DNA of 64,000 nt, taken from assembly GCF_001277255.1 (NCBI RefSeq), contig NZ_CP012264.1:4283992-4347991 (forward strand), written 5' to 3'. The translations under genes and the position numbers were made by a program. The number at the start of each line of letters is the position of its first letter. Within the stretch, counting starts at the first letter, position 1. The notes beneath the pieces were generated by a model. That model was not told where the DNA came from. It worked only from the letters and a program-made list of their open reading frames with translations, and did no database searches. The stretch comes from Cronobacter condimenti 1330 (GTDB lineage: Bacteria > Pseudomonadota > Gammaproteobacteria > Enterobacterales > Enterobacteriaceae). Shown here piece after piece: positions 16,315 to 25,192 of the stretch.

Positions 16315-17214
16315 ATGGCGACAATTGCATTTATCGGACTGGGGCAGATGGGCGCGCCGATGGCGGCGAACCTGCTGCGCCACGGGCACCGATTGCAGGT
16401 TTGCGATGTGAATAAACAGGCGGTGGACACACTCGCCGCCCAGGGCGCCCTGGCCTGCCCGACGCCGCAGGCCGCTGCCGCACAGGCAGAGTTTGTTATT
16501 ACCATGCTGCCGAACGGCTCTCTGGTGCGTGAGGTGCTGCTCGGTGAAAACGGCGTGTGCCAGACGCTCACCCGCGAGGCGCTGGTGATAGATATGTCCA
16601 CTATTCACCCGTTGCAGACCGACAGCCTGATTAACGATCTCGCCGCACACGGCTTCAGCATGATGGATGTGCCGGTAGGCCGCACCTCGGATCACGCGAA
16701 ATCGGGAACGCTCTTACTGCTGGCGGGCGGAACGCCGGAACAGGTGACACGCGCCGAACCGGTACTGATGGCGATGGGCTCAGAGCTTATCCGCGCGGGC
16801 GGGCCGGGCATGGGTATTCGCGTCAAGCTTATCAATAACTACATGAGCATCGCGCTCAATGCGCTCTCTGCCGAAGCCGCCGTGCTGTGCGAGGCGCTCG
16901 GCCTCTCATTTGACGTGGCGCTTCAGGTGATGAGCGGCACGCCAGCAGGCAAAGGCCATTTCACCACCTCATGGCCAAACAAAGTGCTCAAAGGCGATTT
17001 GTCGCCCGCTTTCATGATTGACCTTGCCCATAAAGATTTAGGCATCGCGCTGGATGTGGCGAATCAGCTGCACGTGCCGATGCCGCTCGGCGCCGCATCG
17101 CGCGAGGTTTACAGCCAGGCGCGCGCCAGCGGACGCGGTCGTCAGGACTGGTCCGCCATTTTAGAACAGGTTCGCGTCAGCGCCGGGCTCACCCCGCGTC
17201 AGGCCACGCTTTGA
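16315..17214 (+). CDS. yihU: 3-sulfolactaldehyde reductase YihU
   Basis: 299 residues, a beta-hydroxyacid dehydrogenase-family enzyme. It reduces 3-sulfolactaldehyde to 2,3-dihydroxypropane sulfonate with NADH in the last step of the sulfo-EMP pathway. The nucleotide-binding GLGQMGAPMA is at residues 8-17, the substrate loop DVPVGRTSDHAKSG near 119, and the catalytic lysine lies in the KLINNYM segment near 171. A good ribosome site (CAGGAG) precedes the ATG. It is the first gene of the plus-strand cluster and its end is followed after 23 bases by yihT. Confidence 0.95.
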   Translation: MATIAFIGLGQMGAPMAANLLRHGHRLQVCDVNKQAVDTLAAQGALACPTPQAAAAQAEFVITMLPNGSLVREVLLGENGVCQTLTREALVIDMSTIHPLQTDSLINDLAAHGFSMMDVPVGRTSDHAKSGTLLLLAGGTPEQVTRAEPVLMAMGSELIRAGGPGMGIRVKLINNYMSIALNALSAEAAVLCEALGLSFDVALQVMSGTPAGKGHFTTSWPNKVLKGDLSPAFMIDLAHKDLGIALDVANQLHVPMPLGAASREVYSQARASGRGRQDWSAILEQVRVSAGLTPRQATL

Positions 17215-17237
17215 CCTTCACCCTTAAGGAAACGTCT

Positions 17238-18113
17238 ATGGAACAGTATTCCCTGAAAGAGATTGCCCGCCCGTCGGGCGGATTCGCCATGCTGGCGGTG
17301 GATCAGCGCGAAGCGATGCGCCTGATGTTCGCTGCCGCGGGTACAACGCCGCCTGTGGCAGATTCCGTGCTGACCGATTTTAAGGTCAACGCGGCGCGCA
17401 TACTTTCTCCTTACGCGTCCGCCATTCTGGTGGACCGGCAGTTTTGCTACCCGCAAGTGGTTGAACAGCATGCCATTGCCGACAGCTGCGCGATGATCGT
17501 CGCGGCCGACCAGTTTATTCCCGGCAACGGTATTCCCGTCGACAGCGTGACGCTGGATGACGCTATCGATGCAAAGGCGGTACGCCAGCACGGCGGTAAA
17601 GCGCTCAAGCTGCTGGTGCTCTGGCGCAGCGATGAAGATCCCATGCAGCGTCTCGCGATGGTGAAAGCCTTCAATGAGAAATGCCACGCGCAGGGCCTGC
17701 TGAGCATTATCGAGCCGGTGGTGCGCCCGCCGCGTCGTGGCGACACCTTCGACCGCGAACAGGCGATTGTCGACGCCGCGAAAGAGCTGGGCGACAGCGG
17801 TGCCGATCTTTACAAAGTCGAAATGCCGCTGTGCGGTCGCGGGGAGGCAAAAGCGCTGCTGAGCGCCTCACAGAGGCTCAACGATCAGATCAATATGCCG
17901 TGGGTGATCCTCTCTTCGGGCGTCGATGAAAAGCTCTTTCCGCGCGCTGTGCGGATCGCGATGAGCGCGGGGGCCAGTGGTTTTCTCGCAGGCCGCGCCG
18001 TCTGGTCGTCGGTTATCGGGCTGCCAGATAACGAACTAATGTTGCGCGACGTGGCGCTGCCGAAGCTGCGTCTTTTAGGAGAAGTGGTTGACGACATGAT
18101 GGCTCGTCGCTGA
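17238..18113 (+). CDS. yihT: Sulfofructosephosphate aldolase YihT
   Basis: 291 residues, a class I aldolase of the LacD/YihT group. It splits 6-deoxy-6-sulfofructose 1-phosphate into dihydroxyacetone phosphate and sulfolactaldehyde. The Schiff-base lysine is expected in YKVEMPL near residue 192; IIEPVVRPPRRGD near 165 lines the active site. The frame is open 27 bases earlier, but the ATG at 17238 has AAGGA nine bases upstream and aligns with the E. coli start. The start is 23 bases after yihU and the stop 14 bases before yihS. Confidence 0.95.
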   Translation: MEQYSLKEIARPSGGFAMLAVDQREAMRLMFAAAGTTPPVADSVLTDFKVNAARILSPYASAILVDRQFCYPQVVEQHAIADSCAMIVAADQFIPGNGIPVDSVTLDDAIDAKAVRQHGGKALKLLVLWRSDEDPMQRLAMVKAFNEKCHAQGLLSIIEPVVRPPRRGDTFDREQAIVDAAKELGDSGADLYKVEMPLCGRGEAKALLSASQRLNDQINMPWVILSSGVDEKLFPRAVRIAMSAGASGFLAGRAVWSSVIGLPDNELMLRDVALPKLRLLGEVVDDMMARR

Positions 18114-18127
18114 AAGGAGAACAGACA

Positions 18128-19369
18128 ATGAAATGGTTTAACACGCTGAGCCATCACCGCTGGCTTGAACAGGAAACCGACCGCATTTTCGCCTTTGGCC
18201 GCCATGCGGCCGTGCCCACCGGGTTTGGCTGGCTTGGCAACAACGGTCAGGTGAAAGAAGAGATGGGCACGCATTTATGGATAACTGCCCGCATGCTGCA
18301 CGTTTACGCCGTCGCCGCCTCAATGGGGCGCCCGGGCGCCTATGCGCTGGTGGAGCACGGCATTAATGCCCTGAACGGGCCGCTTCGCGATAAACAGCAT
18401 GGCGGCTGGTACGCCTGCGTTAACGATAACGGCGTCATGGATGCCTCCAAGCAAGGGTATCAGCATTTCTTCGTGCTACTGGGCGCCGCCAGCGCCGTGA
18501 CGACCGGGCACCCGGCCGCGCGTCCGCTGCTTAACGACGCCATCGCCATTATCGAGAAGTATTTCTGGAGCGAAGCGGAACAGATGTGCCTGGAGTCATG
18601 GGACGAAGCCTTCACCGAGACGGAAAACTACCGGGGCGGCAACGCCAATATGCATGCTGTTGAGGCATTTCTCATCGTCTATGACGTAACGCAGGACCGT
18701 AAATGGCTGGAGCGCGCGCTGCGCATCGCCTCGGTCATCATTCATGATGTCGCCCGCAAAGGCGATTATCGCGTTAACGAGCATTTCGATACCCGCTGGA
18801 ACCCGATTCGCGATTACAACAAAGAAAACCCCGCGCACCGGTTCCGCGCCTATGGCGGCACGCCGGGCCACTGGATTGAGTGGGCGCGCCTGATGCTGCA
18901 TCTGCGCGCCGCGCTGGAAGCACGTGGCGAGGCGGCCCCGGAATGGCTGCTTGAAGACGCCAAAGGCCTGTTCCACGCCACGATCCGCGATGCATGGGCG
19001 CCGGATGGCGCAGATGGCTTTGTCTATTCGGTGGGCTGGGACGGCACGCCTATCGTTCGCGAGCGGGTACGCTGGCCGATTGTGGAAGCGATGGGTACAG
19101 CCTATGCGCTCTACACCGTGACGCACGACGCGCAGTACGAAGCCTGGTATCAAAAATGGTGGGACTACTGCATCCAGTACCTGATGGATTACGAAAACGG
19201 TTCCTGGTGGCAGGAGCTGGATGAGAACAATCAGGTCACCACCAAAGTCTGGGACGGCAAACAGGATATCTATCACCTGTTGCACTGCCTGGTCATTCCT
19301 CGCCTGCCGCTTGCGCCAGGCTTAGCGCCTGCGGTCGCCGCCGGGCTGCTGGACATCAACGCCAAATAA
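18128..19369 (+). CDS. yihS: Sulfoquinovose isomerase YihS
   Basis: 413 residues, exactly the E. coli length. It is an (alpha/alpha)6-barrel aldose-ketose isomerase of the N-acylglucosamine 2-epimerase superfamily that converts sulfoquinovose to 6-deoxy-6-sulfofructose and also acts on mannose. The family segments GGNANMHAVEAFL near 175 and the histidine of GTPGHWIEWARL near 245 are present, with the C-terminal QDIYHLLHCL histidines near 380. GAAAGGAGA precedes the ATG. In E. coli yihR follows; here yihQ follows after 22 bases. Confidence 0.95.
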   Translation: MKWFNTLSHHRWLEQETDRIFAFGRHAAVPTGFGWLGNNGQVKEEMGTHLWITARMLHVYAVAASMGRPGAYALVEHGINALNGPLRDKQHGGWYACVNDNGVMDASKQGYQHFFVLLGAASAVTTGHPAARPLLNDAIAIIEKYFWSEAEQMCLESWDEAFTETENYRGGNANMHAVEAFLIVYDVTQDRKWLERALRIASVIIHDVARKGDYRVNEHFDTRWNPIRDYNKENPAHRFRAYGGTPGHWIEWARLMLHLRAALEARGEAAPEWLLEDAKGLFHATIRDAWAPDGADGFVYSVGWDGTPIVRERVRWPIVEAMGTAYALYTVTHDAQYEAWYQKWWDYCIQYLMDYENGSWWQELDENNQVTTKVWDGKQDIYHLLHCLVIPRLPLAPGLAPAVAAGLLDINAK

Positions 19370-19391
19370 TAATCACGGTGATGGAGGCTTT

Positions 19392-21416
19392 ATGCGTACC
19401 CTACAAAACATTCATCTCACCCGCATCGACCACGGCTTCTCGCTGACGTATGAAAACCGTTTGATCCTGCGTCACACTCCGGACGCGCCCTGCCTGTGGG
19501 CGGGCGCAGGCGTGGCGGATATCGAGATGTTCCGCGGTAATTTCAGCATCAAAGACCGGCTCGATGAAAAAATCGCCCTGACGCACGCGACCGTCAGCGA
19601 CCAGCCTGACGGCTGGGCTATCCGCTTTACGCGCGGCGACGCGGTCAGCGCCACGCTTGATGTCAGTGCCGACGATAAGGGGCGGCTGACGCTGACGCTT
19701 CGCAACGACGCTGCGCGGCATAACCGTCTCTGGCTGCGGCTGGCGGCAAACCCGGAAGATCATATCTACGGCTGCGGCGAGCAATTTTCTTACTTCGACC
19801 TGCGCGGTAAGCCGTTTCCGCTGTGGACCAGCGAACAAGGTGTGGGCCGCAACAAGCAGAGCCATGTCACCTGGCTTGCCGACTGCAAAGAGAACGCGGG
19901 TGGCGACTATTACTGGACGTTCTTCCCGCAGCCGACCTTTGTCAGCACCCAGAAGTATTACTGCCACGTCGATAACAGTTGCTACATGAATTTCGACTTC
20001 AGCGCGCCGGATTATCACGAGCTGGCATTCTGGGAAGATAACGCGACGCTCCGCATCGAATGCGCGCCCACTTATATCATTCTGCTGGAAAAACTCACCG
20101 CGCTACTGGGCCGCCAGCCCGCGCTGCCGGACTGGGTCTATGACGGCGTAACGCTGGGTATTCAGGGCGGCACAGAGGTGTGCCAGCAGAAGCTCGACGT
20201 GATGCGCCAGGGCGGCGTCAAAGTAAACGGCATCTGGGCGCAGGACTGGTCCGGCATCCGTATGACCTCATTTGGCAAGCGCGTGATGTGGAACTGGAAA
20301 TGGAACAGCGAGCGTTATCCGCAACTGGATACACGTATTGCGCAATGGAAGCGCGAAGGCGTGCAGTTCCTTTCTTATATCAATCCCTATGTCGCAAGCG
20401 ATCGTGATTTGTGCGAGGCGGCGGCGCGGCGGGGCTATCTGACTAAAGACGCCCAGGGCCAGGATTATCACGTTGAATTCGGCGAGTTCTACGCCGGCGT
20501 CATCGACCTGACAAACCCGGAGGCTTACGACTGGTACAAAGAGGTCATCAAAAAGAACCTGATTGAACTCGGCTGCGGCGGCTGGATGGCAGATTTTGGC
20601 GAATACCTGCCGACTGACACGCATCTGCATAACGGCGTCAGTGCAGAAATTATGCATAACGCCTGGCCTGCGCTGTGGGCAAAATGTAACTACGAGGCGC
20701 TCCAGGAGACCGGCAAGCTCGGCGAGATCCTCTTCTTTATGCGCGCCGGTTATACCGGCAGCCAGAAATACTCAACGATGATGTGGGCAGGCGATCAGAA
20801 CGTCGACTGGAGTCTCGACGACGGCCTGGCTTCTGTTATCCCGGCGGCGCTGTCGCTTGCAATGTCCGGCCACGGGCTGCACCACAGCGATATCGGCGGC
20901 TATACCACCCTTTTTGAGATGAAGCGCAGTAAAGAGCTGCTGCTGCGCTGGTGCGATTTCAGCGCTTTTACACCGATGATGCGCACCCATGAAGGCAATC
21001 GTCCGGGTGATAACTGGCAGTTCGATGCCGATCGCGAGACGATCGCGCATTTTGCCCGCATGACAACGATATTCACGACGCTCAAGCCTTACATCAAACA
21101 GGCGGTGGAACAAAACGCCAGGACTGGCCTGCCGGTCATGCGCCCGCTGTTCCTGCATTACGAACACGAAGCGCGGGCGTACACCCTTAAATACCAGTAT
21201 CTGTTTGGCCGCGATCTGCTGGTCGCCCCGGTCTATGAAGAAGGGCGCCGCGACTGGACGCTCTGGCTACCGGAAGATAACTGGGTGAACGTCTGGACTG
21301 GCGAGACGTGCGCAGGCGGTGAGGTGACCGTTGAAGCGCCGCTCGGCAAACCGCCGGTGTTCTACCGGGCGCACAGCGACTGGGCGTCGCTGTTTAGCTC
21401 GCTGCGTCATATCTGA
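19392..21416 (+). CDS. yihQ: Sulfoquinovosidase YihQ (GH31)
   Basis: 674 residues, a glycoside hydrolase family 31 enzyme. It frees sulfoquinovose from sulfoquinovosyl glycerol and related plant sulfolipid products. The sulfonate-recognition residues of E. coli (Q288, R301, W304) correspond to Q284, R297 and W300 here, with identical spacing in QDWSGIRMTSFGKRVMW. The nucleophile is D401 in MADFGEYLP, and the acid/base is D468 in GDQNVDW. True sulfoquinovosidase specificity, rather than general alpha-glucosidase, is therefore well supported. It is cytosolic, with no signal peptide, so substrates must be imported intact by YihO or YihP. Confidence 0.96.
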   Translation: MRTLQNIHLTRIDHGFSLTYENRLILRHTPDAPCLWAGAGVADIEMFRGNFSIKDRLDEKIALTHATVSDQPDGWAIRFTRGDAVSATLDVSADDKGRLTLTLRNDAARHNRLWLRLAANPEDHIYGCGEQFSYFDLRGKPFPLWTSEQGVGRNKQSHVTWLADCKENAGGDYYWTFFPQPTFVSTQKYYCHVDNSCYMNFDFSAPDYHELAFWEDNATLRIECAPTYIILLEKLTALLGRQPALPDWVYDGVTLGIQGGTEVCQQKLDVMRQGGVKVNGIWAQDWSGIRMTSFGKRVMWNWKWNSERYPQLDTRIAQWKREGVQFLSYINPYVASDRDLCEAAARRGYLTKDAQGQDYHVEFGEFYAGVIDLTNPEAYDWYKEVIKKNLIELGCGGWMADFGEYLPTDTHLHNGVSAEIMHNAWPALWAKCNYEALQETGKLGEILFFMRAGYTGSQKYSTMMWAGDQNVDWSLDDGLASVIPAALSLAMSGHGLHHSDIGGYTTLFEMKRSKELLLRWCDFSAFTPMMRTHEGNRPGDNWQFDADRETIAHFARMTTIFTTLKPYIKQAVEQNARTGLPVMRPLFLHYEHEARAYTLKYQYLFGRDLLVAPVYEEGRRDWTLWLPEDNWVNVWTGETCAGGEVTVEAPLGKPPVFYRAHSDWASLFSSLRHI

Positions 21417-21423
21417 TGAGGCT

Positions 21424-21447
21424 CGCCCGCAGGGTTTCCTGCGGGCG
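21424..21447 (+). terminator. Intercistronic hairpin between yihQ and yihP
   Basis: CGCCCGCAGG-GTTT-CCTGCGGGCG is a perfect ten-base GC-rich stem without a T tract, immediately before the yihP ribosome site. It probably sets relative RNA levels of the enzyme and transporter parts of the operon. Confidence 0.5.
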
Positions 21448-21461
21448 CAAGGAGAACCGTG

Positions 21462-22868
21462 ATGAGTCACACCACTTCCCAGCCGGGCGGCGATCCGGCC
21501 ACCCTGCGTTTGCCGTTTAAAGAGAAAGTCGCCTATGGCATGGGCGATTTAGGCTCCAATATCCTGCTGGATATCGGCACGCTGTATTTACTGAAATTTT
21601 ATACCGACGTGCTGGGGCTGCCAGGCACTTACGGCGGCATTATCTTTCTTGTCGCTAAGTTTTTTACCGCGTTCACCGATATGGGCACCGGCATTATGCT
21701 CGACTCGCGGCGTCGGATCGGGCCTAAGGGCAAATTCAGGCCGTTTGTGCTGTACGCGGCCTTTCCGGTAACACTGCTCGCTATCGCGAACTTTGTGGGA
21801 ACGCCGTTTGAGATAACCGGCAAGGCCGTGATGGCAACAGTGCTGTTCATGCTCTACGGGCTGTTCTTTAGCATGATGAACTGTTCGTATGGCGCGATGG
21901 TGCCTGCGATCACCAAAAACCCCGACGAACGCGCCTCGCTTGCCGCATGGCGCCAGGGCGGTGCCACGCTCGGCTTATTGCTCTGTACGGTGGGCTTTGT
22001 CCCGGTAATGAACCTTATCGATAACAATCCGCAGCTTAGCTACATTTTCGCCGCGACGCTGTTCTCGCTCTTTGGCCTGCTGTTTATGTGGTGGTGCTAT
22101 GCGGGGACGCGTGAACGTTATGTCGAGACCGGCGCCGCCAGCCCGGCCCAAAAACCGGGTCTGTTGCAGTCGTTTCGCGCTATCGCCGGTAACCGCCCGC
22201 TGTTTGTGCTGTGCATCGCCAATCTCTGTACGCTCGGCGCGTTCAACGTCAAGCTCGCCATTCAGGTTTATTACACCCAGTACGTGCTTAACGATCCGAT
22301 TTTGCTCTCGTATATGGGCTTCTTCAGCATGGGTTGCATTTTTATCGGTGTATTCCTGATGCCGGGCGCGGTGCGCCGTTTTGGCAAGAAGAAGGTTTAT
22401 ATCGGCGGGCTGCTGATCTGGGCGGTAGGCGACGTGCTCAACTATGCGTTCGGCAACGGTTCCGTGAGCTTTGTGGCGTTCTCCTGCCTCGCGTTTTTCG
22501 GCTCCGCATTTGTGAATAGCCTTAACTGGGCGCTGGTGTCCGACACCGTGGAATATGGCGAATGGCGCACCGGCGTGCGTTCAGAGGGCACGGTTTACAC
22601 CGGCTTTACCTTCTTTCGTAAAGTCTCCCAGGCGCTGGCCGGGTTTTTCCCTGGCCTGATGCTGACGCAGATTGGTTATGTGCCCAATGTGGCGCAGTCG
22701 GCCACCACGATAGAAGGCCTGCGCGAGCTTATCTTTATCTGGCCGTGCGTGCTGGCGGTGGTCACGATCGTCGCGATGGGCTGCTTCTACAACCTTAACG
22801 AGAAGATGTACGTGCGGATTGTGGATGAACTGGAAAACCGGAAGCGGGCGTTTTCGCCTGGCGCGTAA
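21462..22868 (+). CDS. yihP: GPH-family transporter YihP (probable sulfoquinovose-type substrate or product exporter)
   Basis: 468 residues, the same length as E. coli YihP. It is a 12-helix sugar:cation symporter of the glycoside-pentoside-hexuronide family, with the family loop VEYGEWRTGVRSEGTVYTG near 365. In the proposed pathway one of YihO/YihP imports SQ or its glycoside and the other may export dihydroxypropane sulfonate; which does which is inferred, not proven. The ATG is chosen over a GTG three bases earlier, since GGAG has a seven-base spacer to it. It is 52% or more alike to YihO by eye over most of its length. Confidence 0.92.
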   Translation: MSHTTSQPGGDPATLRLPFKEKVAYGMGDLGSNILLDIGTLYLLKFYTDVLGLPGTYGGIIFLVAKFFTAFTDMGTGIMLDSRRRIGPKGKFRPFVLYAAFPVTLLAIANFVGTPFEITGKAVMATVLFMLYGLFFSMMNCSYGAMVPAITKNPDERASLAAWRQGGATLGLLLCTVGFVPVMNLIDNNPQLSYIFAATLFSLFGLLFMWWCYAGTRERYVETGAASPAQKPGLLQSFRAIAGNRPLFVLCIANLCTLGAFNVKLAIQVYYTQYVLNDPILLSYMGFFSMGCIFIGVFLMPGAVRRFGKKKVYIGGLLIWAVGDVLNYAFGNGSVSFVAFSCLAFFGSAFVNSLNWALVSDTVEYGEWRTGVRSEGTVYTGFTFFRKVSQALAGFFPGLMLTQIGYVPNVAQSATTIEGLRELIFIWPCVLAVVTIVAMGCFYNLNEKMYVRIVDELENRKRAFSPGA

Positions 22869-22920
22869 CCACGAGGGTGCCCGCGCCGCCCGGCGTGGGC
22901 CCTCGCTTTGAGGATCGGCT

Positions 22921-24351
22921 ATGACGGCATTCACTACTCAGGATCCGCTGACGCTCCGGCTGAGCCTGCGGGAAAAGTTGTCCTATGGAATGGGCGATTT
23001 CGGCTCCAACCTGATGCTGTGTATCGGGACGCTGTATCTTCTGAAGTTTTATACCGATGAGTTGCACCTGCCTGCCTTTTATGGCGGCGTGATTTTTCTG
23101 GTGGCGAAGTTTTTCACGGCGCTGACCGATATGCTGACCGGCGTGCTGGTGGATTCACGACGCGCGCCCGGTCCGCGCGGCAAATTCCGCCCCTTTATTC
23201 TGTTCGCCTCGTTCCCGGTGGCGCTGGTAGCGACGGCGCAGTTTGTCGCCAACGATCTGCCGCTGACGCTGAAAACCGCGCTCGCCACGGTGCTGTTTAT
23301 GCTCTTTGGGCTGTTTTATAGCCTGATGAACTGCGCCTATGGCGCGATGGTGCCGGCTATAACCAAAAATCCGCAGGAGCGCGCACATCTGGCGGCGTGG
23401 CGTCAGGGCGGTGCTACGCTCGGGCTGCTGCTCTGTACGGTGGGCTTTATGCCGATTCAGTCCCTGTTTGCGTCTCGTCCCTCACTCGGGTATCTGACGG
23501 CAGCGCTGATTTTCGCCTGCGTCGGGCTTATCAGTATGTGGTGCTGCTACCGCGGCGTGCGCGAGCGCTATGTGGAAGTCATCCCGGCCGGGCATAAGCC
23601 AGGGATGCTGAAGTCGTTTTGCGCGATTTTCCAGAACCCGCCGCTGCTGGTGCTCTGCATCGCTAATCTTTGCACGCTGGCGGCGTTTAATATCAAACTC
23701 GCCATCCAGGTCTATTACACACAGTACGTACTTAACGATCTGCATTTGCTGTCGTGGATGGGCTTTTTCAGTATGGGCTGCATTCTGGTTGGCGTGTTTA
23801 TGGTCCCGGGCGCGGTGAAGCGCTTTGGCAAGAAACAGGTCTACCTTGGCGGCCTTACGCTCTGGGCCGCAGGCGATATTTTCAATTACGTCTGGGGAAC
23901 CACCTCCCTGAGTTTTGTCCTCTTCTCCTGCATGGCGTTTTTCGGCACCGCGTTCGTCAACAGTCTCAACTGGGCGCTGGTACCGGATACCGTCGACTAT
24001 GGCGAGTGGAAAACCGGCATTCGCGCTGAAGGCTCGGTTTATACCGGCTACACCTTCTCCCGTAAGATTTCTGCGGCACTGGCAGGGTTTCTGCCAGGCA
24101 TTATGCTCACGGAAATTGGCTATGTGCCGAACGCGCTGCAAACCCCGGCGACGCTCGACGGGTTACGTCAGCTTATTTTTCTCTGGCCATGCGGGCTTGC
24201 GATCATTGCCGCCGTGACGATGGGCTTTTTTTATAAGCTCAATGAGCAGCGTTTCGCTTTTATTATTGAGGAAATTGCCTGGCGGAAAAAACATGCCGCC
24301 GGCGTTACGCATACTGACCCCGACCATAAAGCCTCAGCCGTCACGTTATAA
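22921..24351 (+). CDS. yihO: GPH-family transporter YihO (probable SQ/sulfoquinovosyl-glycerol importer)
   Basis: 476 residues, paralogous to YihP and close to E. coli YihO (467). It has 12 predicted membrane helices and the loop VDYGEWKTGIRAEGSVYTG. The distinguishing N-terminal GDFGSNLMLCIGTLYLLKFY matches YihO rather than YihP. The C-terminal tail is polar (KKHAAGVTHTDPD). The order yihP then yihO, transcribed away from yihQ, is as in E. coli. It is followed by a GC-rich hairpin and then ompL. Confidence 0.92.
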   Translation: MTAFTTQDPLTLRLSLREKLSYGMGDFGSNLMLCIGTLYLLKFYTDELHLPAFYGGVIFLVAKFFTALTDMLTGVLVDSRRAPGPRGKFRPFILFASFPVALVATAQFVANDLPLTLKTALATVLFMLFGLFYSLMNCAYGAMVPAITKNPQERAHLAAWRQGGATLGLLLCTVGFMPIQSLFASRPSLGYLTAALIFACVGLISMWCCYRGVRERYVEVIPAGHKPGMLKSFCAIFQNPPLLVLCIANLCTLAAFNIKLAIQVYYTQYVLNDLHLLSWMGFFSMGCILVGVFMVPGAVKRFGKKQVYLGGLTLWAAGDIFNYVWGTTSLSFVLFSCMAFFGTAFVNSLNWALVPDTVDYGEWKTGIRAEGSVYTGYTFSRKISAALAGFLPGIMLTEIGYVPNALQTPATLDGLRQLIFLWPCGLAIIAAVTMGFFYKLNEQRFAFIIEEIAWRKKHAAGVTHTDPDHKASAVTL

Positions 24352-24370
24352 CGGCAACCCGGGCTCTCTT

Positions 24371-24392
24371 CCCCTTCGGTTTGCCGAAGGGG
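24371..24392 (+). terminator. Hairpin between yihO and ompL
   Basis: CCCCTTCGG-TTTG-CCGAAGGGG is a perfect nine-base stem. The following CGGCCTTTCTG is weakly T-rich, so partial termination ahead of ompL is likely. Confidence 0.55.
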
Positions 24393-24424
24393 CGGCCTTT
24401 CTGTATCTGTTATAGGGAAATACT

Positions 24425-25111
24425 ATGAAGAGAATCGCAACCGTACTGCTTTTTTCATCGGTTCCCGGCGGCGCTTTTGCCGGTGCCTATGTCGAAACTC
24501 GCGAGGCATATAACACCGCGTCCGAATTACATGAGGTGATCCTGCGCGCGGGTTATAACTTTGATGGCGGTGCCGGGCTGATGGCGACGAACGCTTATAA
24601 CGTCGGCAAATGGGATGAGCTCAAGCACAGTTACAATGAAATCGAAGGCTGGTATCCGCTGTTTAAACCAACGGAAAACCTGACGTTCCAGCCCGGCGGG
24701 CTGATTAATGACAGTATCGACGGCTCAGGCGGCGCGGCGTATTTAGATACTAATTATAAATTTACGCCCTGGTTTAATCTGACGGTTCGCTATCGCTATA
24801 ACCATAATAATTACGATACGCCGGACGTTAACGGCAGGATGGATAAAAACGACACGCACGAATTTGCTAATTACTGGAATATTAAAGTAACAGAGAAGCT
24901 GGCTTATACGTTCGAGCCGCATTTCTTTCAGCGGGTCAATGATTACCACAGTAAAAACGGGAAAGATCACCACTGGGAAATTACGCATGGATTTCGCTAT
25001 AAGCTTGATCAGCACTGGCTGCCCTATGTCGAGCTACAGTGGCTGGACCGCTGGAATGATTATCACCGCGAGCAGTACCGTATTCGCTTAGGGCTACGGT
25101 ATTCGTTCTAA
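24425..25111 (+). CDS. ompL: KdgM-family outer-membrane porin OmpL
   Basis: 228 residues: signal peptide ending at FAGA (~21), then alternating aromatic beta strands and a terminal phenylalanine (RLGLRYSF) recognised by the BAM machinery. It belongs to the KdgM/NanC family of small 12-strand channels for acidic sugars. Placement after yihO suggests it passes anionic sulfoquinovosyl compounds across the outer membrane; this is inference. Length matches E. coli OmpL (about 230). E. coli yihL-yihM-yihN, which separate ompL from bipA, are absent. Confidence 0.9.
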   Translation: MKRIATVLLFSSVPGGAFAGAYVETREAYNTASELHEVILRAGYNFDGGAGLMATNAYNVGKWDELKHSYNEIEGWYPLFKPTENLTFQPGGLINDSIDGSGGAAYLDTNYKFTPWFNLTVRYRYNHNNYDTPDVNGRMDKNDTHEFANYWNIKVTEKLAYTFEPHFFQRVNDYHSKNGKDHHWEITHGFRYKLDQHWLPYVELQWLDRWNDYHREQYRIRLGLRYSF

Positions 25112-25114
25112 TAA

Positions 25115-25142
25115 AAAAGCCGCTGAATCTTCAGCGGCTTTT
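25115..25142. terminator. Bidirectional terminator between ompL and bipA
   Basis: AAAAGCCGCTGA-ATCT-TCAGCGGCTTTT is a perfect 12-base stem with T runs on both strands. It can serve ompL on the plus strand and bipA on the minus strand. Confidence 0.85.
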
Positions 25143-25192
25143 AAGTCATGCCGGGCGGCGCGAACGCTGACCCGGCTTACGGATATCCCGTA

